Shown here one piece after another: positions 16,363 to 25,900 of a stretch of DNA of 64,000 nt (position 1 is the first letter of the stretch; each line of letters begins with the position of its first letter). A program made the translations under genes and the position numbers. Source of the stretch: Actinomycetota bacterium. GTDB taxonomy: Bacteria; Actinomycetota; Actinomycetes; S36-B12. The stretch spans positions 1-64,000 of the forward strand of contig JAUXVJ010000011.1 in NCBI GenBank assembly GCA_030684515.1, given 5' to 3'. The notes below the pieces were generated by a model. That model saw only the letters and a program-made list of their open reading frames with translations. It ran no database searches and had not been told where the DNA came from.

Positions 16363-16398
16363 AGGGGGGTCTGGGTCGTCGCCGATTCAGACCCCTCT
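16363..16398. terminator. Hairpin terminator after the unknown 305-aa gene
   Basis: Arms AGGGGGGTCTG (16363-16373) and CAGACCCCTCT (16388-16398) pair with a slipped G. It lies 4 bases after the stop codon and directly before the tRNA-Thr fragment. Confidence 0.65.
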
Positions 16399-16439
16399 TA
16401 ATGGGCAGGCCCGGGGTTCAAATCCCCGAGGCGGCTCCA
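16399..16439 (+). repeat. 3' fragment of a tRNA-Thr-like gene (relic attachment site)
   Basis: TAATGGGCAGGCC is followed by T arm CGGGG-TTCAAAT-CCCCG and acceptor 3' half AGGCGGC-T with an encoded CCA. The missing 5' half would read GCCGCCT, as in actinobacterial tRNA-Thr. There is no such 5' half upstream, only a terminator. It is a second tRNA-derived relic inside the island, from a different tRNA species. Confidence 0.7.
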
Positions 16440-16734
16440 GACAGAACGGACATATTTCGGGCTGAGTAAACCGAAATTAGACTGATGTACTCCGCAGAGC
16501 GATGCGATGTGGCCACTGGGGCGCGATAGGTTTCCTTGGCAACTTTGGGGCACGGGTCTGGCGCAGATTCCCCCATGCGAGTGGGACAGAAGTGCGGGCA
16601 AGGGCACATCGGTGGCATGTCAACTACGATCAGATTTCGTCCGTTCGTCGTCTGGTCGGCGTTCCGACGGGCAAGCGCCGGGCCGGGAGGGCCAAGTCAA
16701 GGACCGTGTCAGCTGCCGCCAGTAGCCTTCACGG
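16440..16734. other. Non-coding gap before the MmeI-like gene
   Basis: About 295 bases with no supported gene: short open frames here have neither ribosome sites nor recognizable products. It presumably contains the promoter of the restriction-modification gene; no obvious operator palindrome was seen. Confidence 0.4.
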
Positions 16735-19503
16735 GTGCCCAAGCCACTGTCGTTGAATGAGATTCGCGCGAACGCTGCGAAGTTTGCACGCGATTGGGCC
16801 GGTGAAAGCGGCAAGGAAAAGCAGCAGGATCAGGACTTCATGCGCGATCTGCTCAAGGTCTATGGGTTGGTCGACCGCATCGCACAGTGGCAGTACCAGG
16901 CCCATCGATTCTCCAAGGGTCGTGACGGGTGGATCGATGCCCTGATACCCGGCCAACTCGGAATCGAGATGAAGTCTGCGGGCCAAAACCTGGAGAACGC
17001 CGAGGCACAGGCGCTCGACTACGCACTTCCCGAGGCCGTGGCGCCCGTATTCATGCTGACCAGCGACTTCCAGCGGTTCCGACTCAAGGACCTACGCGAC
17101 GGATCCGTGATCGAATGGTCGCTGGCGGAGTTCATCGAGAATGCAGAGCGTTTAGCTTTCCTCGCCGGATACGGGGTGCGCACATTCGGCTCGGCGGAGC
17201 AGGAGGCAGCCTCAATCACGGCCGCCAAGATCATGGGCAGTCTGTACGAGGAGCTTGAGGGCTCCGGGTACGACGATCACTCCGCCAGCGTGTTCCTCGT
17301 GCGCACGTTGTTCGCGCTATTTGCTGACGACGCCGGCATGTTCCCGAAAGACCTTTTCGCCGAGTACATCCGAACGCGCACGGCTCCCGACGGTACCGAC
17401 TTGGGCGCACAACTCACGATGCTCTTCCAGGTGCTTGGCCAGCCGGAAAGCAAGCGTCAGAAGAACCTTGACGATCTCCTCACCCGGTTCCCGTATGTCA
17501 ATGGCAGCATCTTCGACGAACCGCTCCCGCTTCCTGCGTTTACGCCGACGATGCGCACGAAGCTACTCGAAGCCTGCGACTTCAACTGGTCGGCCATAAG
17601 CCCGGCCGTGTTCGGCAGCCTGTTCCAGTCGGTTAAATCCAAGGAGGCCCGCCGCGAATTCGGCGAGCACTACACGACTGAGACCAACATCCTGAAGTTG
17701 ATCGGCCCGATGTTTCTAGACGACATCAACGAGCGCTTGACCATCGGATGGAGCGACGTAAAGAAGCTGGAACGCCTCCGTAAGGACATGGGTCAGATGC
17801 GTTTCCTCGACCCGGCTTGCGGCTGCGGCAACTTCCTCGTCGTCGCCTACCGGGAATTACGTGCTCTTGATCTGAGGGTCCTCCTTCGCCTTCAAGACCT
17901 CGACCCTGCGAAGTACAAGCAATCGATGTTCTTCCTCGCCGAGGAACTGCCGGTGAAACTCAGCCACTTCCACGGCATCGAGATCGAGGAGTGGCCCGCC
18001 CGTATCGCTGAGACTGCGCTCCATCTCGTCGAGCACCAGGCTAACAACGACATGCGGAATGCCCTCGGCGATGGTCCCGACACCCTTCCACTGAACAAGG
18101 TCCGCACGATCACCGTTGCTAACGCGCTACGCACCGACTGGACCGAGATCGTCGAGCAGTCGGAACACCTGTACGTGATGGGCAACCCGCCATTCCTTGG
18201 GATGATTTCACGGTCCGTGGATCAGGTGGCTGACCTGGATTCTGTGTGGGGCGAACAGCGACATGGCTCGCAGGATTACGTCACGGGGTGGCACAAGAAG
18301 TGCCTCGATCTGTTTTCGGCATTCGGCTACCAAGGCCAGTTCGCATTCGTGTCCACTAACTCGATAACCCAAGGCGAGCCTGTCGCCCCGACCTTCCGCC
18401 CGATCTTCGCTGCTGGCTGGCGCATTGGCTTCGCTCACCGGACCTTCATCTGGACGAGCGAGGCAGCGAACTCCGCCCAGGTCCACTGTGTGATCGTCGG
18501 CTTCGATAAGCGAACTTCGCCGCCACGACTCTTCGACTACCGCGACCACAGGGGCGATCCAGTCGTCATACCAGTGTTGTGGCAGATCAATGCGTACCTG
18601 GTGGATGGTCCGAACGTCTTGGTGGATGCGGTTCAGAGACCAATCGCACCCGACCTGCCGGAGATCATCAACGGCAACAAGCCAGCAGATGGAGGTCACC
18701 TACTCGTCGAGCAGGCCGATCATTCGGCAGTCACCGCCGATCCTGTGGCTGCCAAGTATGTAAGGCCTTTCGTCGGTGCCCGCGAACTCGTCCAAGGTGC
18801 CCCACGATGGTGTCTGTGGATGCCGGTCGCGGCACCTGCGGACATCGCGGCTTCTCCTATTCTTAAAGCCCGATTCGATGCCGTCAAGGAGTTCCGCCTC
18901 GCGTCCACTCTGAAGGCGACACGAGATTCCGCCGCAACCCCATACCGCTTCTGGTACGTCTCCCACCGTGACGTTCCACATGTAGTGATTCCACGCCACG
19001 TATCGGAGACTCGTGCATTCTTCACTGCTGCGCTCGCTAACCCTGAGGTCATCTCTGGAGACGCCAACTTCACGGCGGAAGACGCTTCTGGGCTTGCGTT
19101 CTCGATCATCTCGAGTTCCATGTTCATCGCGTGGCAGCGCACCGTCGGAGGACGAATCAAGTCCGACCTTCGTTTCGGGAAGCTGCCGGTCTGGAACACC
19201 TTCCCGCTGCCGAAGTTGAGCGACGACCAGCGTGACTCGATCATCGCGGGTGGAGAGGCTGTGCTGGACGCACGAGCACTTCGCCCGGAGCGCTCCCTCG
19301 CGCAGCATTACAACCCGCTCGCGATGGACCCGACACTCCTCAAGGCGCACGCCCAACTCGACAGGACCGTCGATGCTGTGTTTGGACAGAAAGAGAGCCT
19401 CACCGAGGCTGACCGGCTTGCGGCGCTGTTCGCTTCCTACGAGCGCCTAATCAGCGACGGTCAACTCATGATCCCATCCTCCAAGAAGGGACGCCGGAAG
19501 TGA
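16735..19503 (+). CDS. MmeI-like type IIL restriction-modification enzyme (single-chain nuclease-methyltransferase)
   Basis: A 922-residue fusion matching the MmeI architecture: an N-terminal nuclease domain, a helical connector, an N6-adenine methyltransferase and a target-recognition/C-terminal region. The nuclease site is Asp68-X9-Glu78-X-Lys80 (IDALIPGQLGIEMK), the same spacing as MmeI. SAM motif I is LDPACGCGNF (Asp359-Phe366) and catalytic motif IV is GNPPF (Asn484-Phe487). Such enzymes methylate one strand and cut a fixed distance away. All key residues are intact, so it is probably active. The GTG start at 16735 lacks a strong ribosome site but gives the expected N-terminus. It is the main restriction function of the island. 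Confidence 0.9.
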   Translation: MPKPLSLNEIRANAAKFARDWAGESGKEKQQDQDFMRDLLKVYGLVDRIAQWQYQAHRFSKGRDGWIDALIPGQLGIEMKSAGQNLENAEAQALDYALPEAVAPVFMLTSDFQRFRLKDLRDGSVIEWSLAEFIENAERLAFLAGYGVRTFGSAEQEAASITAAKIMGSLYEELEGSGYDDHSASVFLVRTLFALFADDAGMFPKDLFAEYIRTRTAPDGTDLGAQLTMLFQVLGQPESKRQKNLDDLLTRFPYVNGSIFDEPLPLPAFTPTMRTKLLEACDFNWSAISPAVFGSLFQSVKSKEARREFGEHYTTETNILKLIGPMFLDDINERLTIGWSDVKKLERLRKDMGQMRFLDPACGCGNFLVVAYRELRALDLRVLLRLQDLDPAKYKQSMFFLAEELPVKLSHFHGIEIEEWPARIAETALHLVEHQANNDMRNALGDGPDTLPLNKVRTITVANALRTDWTEIVEQSEHLYVMGNPPFLGMISRSVDQVADLDSVWGEQRHGSQDYVTGWHKKCLDLFSAFGYQGQFAFVSTNSITQGEPVAPTFRPIFAAGWRIGFAHRTFIWTSEAANSAQVHCVIVGFDKRTSPPRLFDYRDHRGDPVVIPVLWQINAYLVDGPNVLVDAVQRPIAPDLPEIINGNKPADGGHLLVEQADHSAVTADPVAAKYVRPFVGARELVQGAPRWCLWMPVAAPADIAASPILKARFDAVKEFRLASTLKATRDSAATPYRFWYVSHRDVPHVVIPRHVSETRAFFTAALANPEVISGDANFTAEDASGLAFSIISSSMFIAWQRTVGGRIKSDLRFGKLPVWNTFPLPKLSDDQRDSIIAGGEAVLDARALRPERSLAQHYNPLAMDPTLLKAHAQLDRTVDAVFGQKESLTEADRLAALFASYERLISDGQLMIPSSKKGRRK

Positions 19504-19621
19504 CGGATTCTGCAGCTCAGGCCTGGTCGCGTTCCAGAGAGGGGAGGTGTGAACCGTGAGAGACACAATCGCCCAGTTCATGTGGGGCTTTTAGCCACAC
19601 TTCAGGAACGGTCTCGAGCGG

Positions 19622-21307
19622 GTGGCAAGGAGCGTGTTTGAGCAGATTGGCTTCGGCCTTGGTGCTCGTGCGTACTTGGTCGGATTCACAGCGAACGCGG
19701 ACGCCCCATTCCCAATCTGCTTCGAACCAGAGACCGATGCGCTTGCAGCTGTCGAATTGAGTCTTGTGGATCGGGTGGGGCAGGAACGCTACGAAGCGAA
19801 TCCGTGGTCGGACTTCCGGATCAGCAGCCCACGACACCACGATCAGATGCATCGCTACCTGCTAAACCGTATGCGTGGTGAGGTGATTCGCGATGGGCTG
19901 GAAGCGTCCGAGCCGGGAGGACAGCAGTACTTCTTCGTCGGCGAGCCAGGTCTCGTCAACGGTTTTGCGGTTCACCCCGTCATCGCTGTTCCTCGCCGAC
20001 GGTGGGATTCAAAGCCAGCGTTGAGTCGAAGAGAGATCCCGGGGGATCGCTTTGAGATCGTCCCGTCACTTCAGCACTCCCTGATCCGCGAACTACTCCG
20101 CCAGGCCACGGCTGACCTCAGCCAGCAGGATCCGCCTGAGGAGTTCTCAGCGCAGTGGTCTGACCGCTCCGAACTGATACGCCGAGCCGCCCGAGCGCTT
20201 GTGGGATCCGCATGTCGTCTGAGTGGCGACGACTTCTCCCACGAGATCGTCATTGCGCTCGACGAGGTGTCCGCTCAGCCTTACGAAGGCCGCGCTAGTG
20301 CCGGTGGGTTCGTGATTGCCGATCCCGACGGCCCTAACGTCCTCTTGTCGATGAAGTTCAGCAAGACAATCGGCCTTCCAGACACCCGTTCGCTGCGGAA
20401 GTCGCTTGAGATGTCTGGCGACGGACAGTACCTCCTTTGCCGGGAAGGCAAGATCCACGGAATGGCGCGTGTGAATAGTGGTTACGACCCTGCCGATGAG
20501 TCGGTATTCACTCTCGATGTAGTGGGCCGAGGTGCGTGGGAACTCCGGCACCTAGATGTTCCTCTCCTTCGAGTTACGAACACTCGTCCTAGTCTTCCTA
20601 CGCCCCGGATCGATGAATCGAAGTTTCTAGATACTGCGGAGCGAGTTCTATCTTCCGCGACACCAGTCGCGCTTGGCAGATTGTGGCGCCTGACGCTGCT
20701 TGCTGCAGGGGCCAAGCACGGAAGCATGCTCGTGGTGCATCCCAACGCCGAAACTGAGGCGCTGCGTTTCCTCCCGCAAGCTCAGCTCATTGAGCCAGTC
20801 GACCTCGATGATGAAACATTCCAGGCGGCTACGAGCATTGATGGCGCAGTCCTGCTCGGACCCGACAGTATGTGTCACGCAGTCGGCGTCATCCTCGACG
20901 GCGAAGCAACTGGCGAGGGTTTGGCGAGTCGAGGTGCGCGCTTTAACTCAGCGGTTCGCTATCACGCGGGGCATGGATCTGGCGCCCTCATCGTCGTCGT
21001 CAGTGAAGACGGGATGATCGATCTCCTACCCGACCTGCCTCGCAGAGTGACTCGGGTTGAGGTCGAGGATGCAGTAATCCATCTCGAAGAGACCGTCACT
21101 GAAGACCCTGACTTCGAGAACTTCTTCAGACGGCACGATCACATCGAGGCGCTTGCCTTCTATCTCAGCGCGGAGCAGTGCGAAAGGGTCAACGGAGCTC
21201 GGGACCTCATCGAAACTCATCGGGCGCAGAGGAGCAACCTGACTCTGAGCGGTTGGCCGAGGTTTGCTCCAAACAGCCTCATGGACGAGAACTTCTTCTT
21301 GGACTGA
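19622..21307 (+). CDS. DAC (DisA_N-like diadenylate cyclase) domain protein, probable nucleotide-signalling defence factor
   Basis: A 561-residue soluble protein. Residues ~400-470 carry a DAC-type core: DGAVLLGPDSMCHAVGVIL (Asp407-Gly-Ala), then GARFNSAVRYH (Gly438-His448), then ALIVVVSEDGMIDLLP. Spacing between DGA and the second motif matches CdaA/DisA, but the canonical GTRHRAA is GARFNSA here: Arg kept, His and the second Arg replaced. Before it, MKFSKTIGLPDTRSLRKSLEMSGDGQYLLCREGKIHGMARV (about 243-285) resembles the DACNV/DACNG-type sensor domains predicted to sit N-terminal to DAC in conflict systems. No membrane segment. GTG 19622 is used; GTG 19634 is an alternative. Cyclic dinucleotide synthesis is inferred from fold only. 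Confidence 0.7.
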   Translation: MARSVFEQIGFGLGARAYLVGFTANADAPFPICFEPETDALAAVELSLVDRVGQERYEANPWSDFRISSPRHHDQMHRYLLNRMRGEVIRDGLEASEPGGQQYFFVGEPGLVNGFAVHPVIAVPRRRWDSKPALSRREIPGDRFEIVPSLQHSLIRELLRQATADLSQQDPPEEFSAQWSDRSELIRRAARALVGSACRLSGDDFSHEIVIALDEVSAQPYEGRASAGGFVIADPDGPNVLLSMKFSKTIGLPDTRSLRKSLEMSGDGQYLLCREGKIHGMARVNSGYDPADESVFTLDVVGRGAWELRHLDVPLLRVTNTRPSLPTPRIDESKFLDTAERVLSSATPVALGRLWRLTLLAAGAKHGSMLVVHPNAETEALRFLPQAQLIEPVDLDDETFQAATSIDGAVLLGPDSMCHAVGVILDGEATGEGLASRGARFNSAVRYHAGHGSGALIVVVSEDGMIDLLPDLPRRVTRVEVEDAVIHLEETVTEDPDFENFFRRHDHIEALAFYLSAEQCERVNGARDLIETHRAQRSNLTLSGWPRFAPNSLMDENFFLD

Positions 21308-21472
21308 GGCGCGGCGAAACTTGTTCGTGGCTCGAAACACGGCCCTTGCGAGTGGCTCGGAAGTTCATGGCCCGGCCCTTTGCGAACACATGAGCCAACA
21401 TGCTGGTGTTCAATTTGGTGCGCCCTCACCTCGCCACGAATCGGATGGGACTTGAGCGGGTGATTGACATGA

Positions 21473-22438
21473 TCAAGCATCAGGCTGGCAGTTTCCCAGC
21501 CCCAAGGCTCTGAGCCCGGCGGCATCACCGTCTTGGTATCCGGTCAGGCCGGCCGAGTTTCCCCGTGGCCACATGATCTGGGCAGCGTCGTTGACGTGGG
21601 CCAGGCCCACGAGATGCCCGAGCTCGTGGAGGATGACGGAGTCGGCGACGGCTTGGCCTGATCGGGTCGTGATCTCGGTGTATTTCGTGGGATCGAGGTA
21701 CACGACTCCGCCGATGTAAGTGGAGTCGCCACTGGGTGTCGTGACTCGGGTCGCTCCCGCTTCCCCGGCGATGTCGACGCCGAAGTCTGGTACCTCTTTT
21801 GGTGTGGCCCACGCGATGAGCACAGGAGCCCAGCGGTCTCCGTATCGCTCTGGCTGGTAGGGCTCGCGTTGACTGCTTGGGGCCTCGTCGGTGGAGCCGT
21901 CGTCGACAAAGGTCAGCCCGGTGGCGGCCGAGACTTTCGCGATGGCCTGGTCCAATGCCCGTCGTCCGCCGGTCGGGCTGTGGAGTGCTCGCACCACGAA
22001 GTGGATGGGGCGGCAGGGTGACCAGGCCACAGGGTTTCCTCCGTCAGTCTGGGTGCCCTCGAACCGGAAACTGGCCGAGGGAACGCCGGACAGCGGGGGT
22101 GGTGAACCAAGTGGCACCGATGCCTCATCCAGACCGGGCATTGGCCCATTGACGGGCTTGGCGATGGCCGCTCCAGGCGCAGCCAGCGGGCTTATCCCGA
22201 GCCGCTGAGCACCAAAGACGAGAGCCGCCAGAACGGCAAACACGGCCATCGTTGTGAGCCATCGACGGACACGCCCGTGCTGGCCATCGGGAGTGTTCTT
22301 TAGGGGATCCGGTGTGCCGTGCGAGCGAAAACCGGGGGCCTCGACGGGGCGACCCATGGCCTCGTCGACGACCCATTGAGGGATGCGCCCTGTGCGGCTC
22401 TTGGGCAGGTCATCGGGCGGCAGTCGCATTCCTGTCAC
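21473..22438 (-). CDS. Membrane-anchored matrixin-like zinc metalloprotease
   Basis: A 321-residue protein: a proline/arginine-rich cytoplasmic N-terminus (~75 residues), one transmembrane helix (TTMAVFAVLAALVFGAQRLG), a linker, then an extracellular protease domain with HELGHLVGLAHVND (HExxHxxGxxH) and the Met-turn segment IMWPRG. Cell-surface peptidases of this type occur in actinobacterial conjugative elements and might act on the wall or surface proteins during transfer; that role is inference. GTG 22438 or ATG 22429 could be the start. It is the only minus-strand cargo gene among the middle plus-strand genes, divergent from the relaxase. Confidence 0.8.
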   Translation of the reverse strand: MTGMRLPPDDLPKSRTGRIPQWVVDEAMGRPVEAPGFRSHGTPDPLKNTPDGQHGRVRRWLTTMAVFAVLAALVFGAQRLGISPLAAPGAAIAKPVNGPMPGLDEASVPLGSPPPLSGVPSASFRFEGTQTDGGNPVAWSPCRPIHFVVRALHSPTGGRRALDQAIAKVSAATGLTFVDDGSTDEAPSSQREPYQPERYGDRWAPVLIAWATPKEVPDFGVDIAGEAGATRVTTPSGDSTYIGGVVYLDPTKYTEITTRSGQAVADSVILHELGHLVGLAHVNDAAQIMWPRGNSAGLTGYQDGDAAGLRALGLGNCQPDA

Positions 22439-22787
22439 GTTGATCTGGCCCCCTGTTGTGTCAGTTCTCTTTCGGTACTCGCTATCCGCGCTTCCCTTCC
22501 ATGCGTATCGGCTGGGGTACCGCGGTCGAGTTCACGGGGCGCGACTTGGCCGTCAAGACCAGCCGTGGATCGGCCTTCCTCTGCCCGCAATGTCGAGCCG
22601 TAGGCGACGAATGCGGTCTGCAAAGAGCGGGCATCCATCCCTTGCAGGCGGGTGTCGACTCCTCCGGCTGAGCCCAACAGTTGAGGGGCCCTCGTCGCAA
22701 ATGCGAGGTACCGAGGGGGTCGCACCGTTGATAGGGCAGGGACCTGCGCCGAGCCGTCAGCAGGACCAAGAACGCACGAAGAACAGC
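22439..22787. promoter_or_regulatory. Relaxase upstream region, candidate origin of transfer
   Basis: About 350 bases between the divergent protease and the relaxase leader ORFs, with no convincing gene. It contains GAGGG-G-CCCTC at 22684-22694, the palindrome TCGCAAATGCGA at 22695-22706 and one copy of an island-specific repeat (22702-22740). MobF relaxases usually nick close to their own gene, so an oriT here is likely; the nick site cannot be identified by eye. Confidence 0.4.
22702..22740 (+). repeat. Island repeat, copy A (before the relaxase)
   Basis: It begins TGCGAGGTACCGAGGGGGT and continues CGCACCGTTGATAG. Related copies occur at 26035-26073, 26654-26692 and, weaker, 26706-26740, each just upstream of an island gene. 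It is overlapped by the palindrome TCGCAAATGCGA (22695-22706). A shared operator, promoter element or leader RNA is likely. Confidence 0.7.
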
Positions 22788-22835
22788 ATGGAACGACAAC
22801 CGATCCAGAACACCCAGAGCACGAGAACGACATGA
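22788..22835 (+). CDS. Tiny leader ORF 1 (15 aa), ATGA-coupled
   Basis: ATG at 22788 opens MERQPIQNTQSTRTT and stops at TGA 22833-22835, which overlaps the ATG of the next small ORF as ATGA. An AAGAAC-rich stretch upstream is only a weak ribosome site. The peptide is polar and threonine/glutamine rich. Expression is uncertain, but two consecutive ATGA junctions leading into the relaxase are suggestive of translational coupling. Confidence 0.3.
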   Translation: MERQPIQNTQSTRTT

Positions 22836-22939
22836 ACAACGAGAACCACAAAGGACACGACATGAACCCAATCCACAGGTCAAGCAACGGCAACGATCAA
22901 TATCCGGCTTGGAATCCGGATTCGCCGGTGTCGCGATGA
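22832..22939 (+). CDS. Tiny leader ORF 2 (35 aa), ATGA-coupled to the relaxase
   Basis: ATG 22832 gives MNNENHKGHDMNPIHRSSNG followed by 15 more residues, with an internal in-frame ATG at 22862. The stop TGA (22937-22939) overlaps the relaxase ATG (22936) as ATGA. The composition is Asn/His rich with no recognizable fold. It may be a coupling peptide controlling relaxase translation rather than a functional protein. Confidence 0.35.
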   Translation: MNNENHKGHDMNPIHRSSNGNDQYPAWNPDSPVSR

Positions 22940-25900
22940 CGGCTCACGCGAAGGTGACGATCATCGGTCACACGGCTGGGGGCATGGGCCAGGTCTGGTA
23001 CCGCGTCACGGGCACCATCGGCGTTGGAAACGTGCAGGTCGCCTATCGGGTCGGTGTGGGCGCCGAGGATGCGCGACGCGTGCGATTCGTCGGGGCTGGT
23101 GCCACCGCAGAACTCATCGGCTTTCGACCGGGCGAATTCGTCGCGGACCCCGTGGACTACCTGCTCATCGTACTGGCCTTCTCGGGCAAGTATCTGACGC
23201 GCGGGGTGAAGATGCAGCGGTCGCAACTGGCGCGGGTTCCTGCCGGCCCGATCCATGATGTCATTGTCGCCGCCATGGTTCGGGCTGGCCTCGACCCTGC
23301 GAGCGTCTTTGCGTCGCGGGATGCGGGCAACTGGTGGCGCGCGGTTTCCCGTGCTGCGGAGCGAGACAGGTCAGTGTCGTTCCTGACTGCGGGCGGGCTG
23401 CTTCGCGCCGCAGCGCGTGCGGGCGCGAGTGTCGAGGAGTCGGAGTTGTATTCCGCGCTTGGTCGCTCGACTCGCGCCCGCCTAGCCGGCCCGGTCGCCG
23501 CGCGCCGGGATACCGACGCGGTTCAGCAGTTGGATCTGGACGCACTTGAGGTGGCGACGTTGAGCGACGAGGAACTTGGGGAGCGGGTGTGGCGAGCGGC
23601 TGAGGCAGCGTCGTCGCGCCGCGAGCCGGTCGGCAATGCCGGGTATGAGTTGACGTTGACACTGCCGAAGTCGATCAGCCTCTATGCCCTGACCGGAGAT
23701 CCTGCCGTGGCGGAGGAATGGCTCGACGTGATGGAGACTGCGGCAACGCGCGCGCTGGAACGGTTGATGGCTGAGGCGGGGTTCTGCTCGACCGGCCACC
23801 GCGGCGAAGGCCAGAACGTCATGCTGATGCCAGCGGATGGTTGGGCGGGGTTCATCGCGACTGAGTTGTCCTCCCGTGCCGGCGACCCGCACCTGCACGT
23901 GCACTGCACATTGCCGAACGTGCTCGTCGGACAAGACGGGATCGTCCGCACGATGGCCGACGGTGGCCGGGAGTTGCATGTCAACGCACCGCGATTCGCT
24001 GCGTGGGGTCAGGAGTTCGTCATCGCCGAGGCCCAGGCGCGCGGTCTGCTGGGGGAGGTGTGGTTCAGCCCGCAGACGGCGCAATGGGAGGCGGGTGGAT
24101 TCACTGACGACACTTTGTGGGCCTTCTCCCGCGGCCGGCAGGCCGTGTTGGCGGAAGAAGCCGAAGCTGACGATGGGCAACCCATCTCCGCATCGGGTCG
24201 TAGTGTTCGCAATCGCGCAGCGAAGAAGCGGGCCACTGGGGCGAAGGCTGATGAGCAACTGACCTGGGTGCAATTGCACCAACGGATAGTCGCGCGTGCC
24301 AACGAACTTGGAGTGGACCTCGCAGCGGAACGCGACGCGACGGGGGAGCGGTTCGCATCACCATCGATGTGGTCAGACAGTGATTGGGTCGACTGGGTGT
24401 CGCATGTCGCTTGCCAGCACGAGTCTGTCACCAGCTTGGCCAAGATCCGATCCATCGTCGATCTGGCGACTGCTGGCATGCCCGAAGCCGAACGTTCGCG
24501 CATCACCGGCTTGGTTGTCCAGAATGGTTTCGTCCGTGCGCACCAATCACGCGACCGAGGGATGCGCAGCGGCGGGCAGCAATGGATCTCCAAATCCGCA
24601 CTCGATGCCGAGGCCCGCCTGCTGGAGCGCATGTCTACGAGCGCTCACCAGAATCCAGGGCTGACCTGGCGAACGGGAACAGGCATCAGCCGTTTCGAGG
24701 CCGACCGCGGCTGGCAGTTATCCGACGAACAGCAGCGCGCAGTGCAGGCAATTGTGGACGGCACCGCACAGGTCACGTTGATCTCAGGCGTCGGCGGTTC
24801 AGGCAAGACCAGTGTGCTGGCCGCGGCTCACATGGGATTCAACGGCGAGCGGTACGGACTGCTGGTGACTTCCACAGCGACGCGCGCCGCTTCCGCAGCA
24901 GGTCACGAGTCCGGTGCACCGTGGATGAACCTCACCGCATTGGTCCATCGAATCACCAGCGGGCAGGCTGTTCCCGCTCGGGTCATCGTGATCGACGAAG
25001 CATCGATGGCAGACGTTGCCACCCTCGCGCGAGTCGCCGACTTCTGCGTGCAGAAGGGCAAGCGGCTGGTCCTGCAGGGCGACCATGCCCAGTTGCGAGC
25101 AGTGGGAGCCGGCGACGCCTTCAACGTCCTGTGCTCAGCACATCCGGACTCAGTGATTCGACTCGAGGGCAACCAGCGACAGCGCACTGCATTGGGCCAG
25201 GCGGTCGCGGCCGCTTTGCATGCCCGAGATCTCGACACCGCGTGGGAGTACATCATCGCTGATGGTGCCGTTGTGGTGGCCCGCAATCGTGATCACAAGC
25301 TTGATCTGGTCGCTACCACGGTGGTCCGCGAGATCAGCGCCCATGGCGCTGACAACGTCACGTGCGATGCGGTCACCAATGCTGAGGTTGATGACCTCAA
25401 CGACCGTATCCATGCGCAGCTCCTCGCAGCACACACCATCGACCCGGCTGCGGCGGTCATCTATCAAGGACGCTCGGGCCAACAAGTGTTGGGCCCTGGC
25501 ACGGTCTTGCGCGTTCGCACTCCATTGAGCCATCGGGATCCCGCGCGCAGGCTTGTCCGAGGTGACCGCGCGGTAGTTGTCCACGCGGGCCGGGACGAAG
25601 TCTGCGTCCGTTTCGACGATGGGAAGCAGCGCCGCCTGAAGCCCAATGCTCTGCTCAGGCATCTGGACTACGGCTACGTCGGAACCACGCACACGTTGCA
25701 GGGCCAGACCAGTGAGGTCCACATCGCCTCGCTTGCCCCCACCAAGGACGCCGCCAGCCTGTATGTCAGCGCGAGTCGTGCCCGTGGACGAACCTTGTTC
25801 GTTGCCGATGCCCGGGACTACCTCACGGACAAAGAGATGCGAGCAGCCGCGCAGTGGGACCCCGGTGACCTTGACGACGAAGTCCTCGAACGAGTCCACG

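Noticed and set aside
16398-16607. Minus-strand frame with SRLGDLNPGPAH-like peptide
   Set aside because: Reverse translation of the tRNA-Thr T arm; no ribosome site or codon bias.
18208-19356. Long minus-strand frames inside the MmeI-like gene
   Set aside because: Antisense shadows; low-complexity Arg-rich translations.
22456-22671. Short plus-strand frame with a CPQC...C cluster before the relaxase
   Set aside because: No ribosome site, poor codon bias and location in a likely transfer-origin/regulatory region; cysteine spacing alone is not enough.
23482-24632. Long minus-strand frames inside the relaxase gene
   Set aside because: Antisense shadows common in high-GC coding DNA; no family resemblance.
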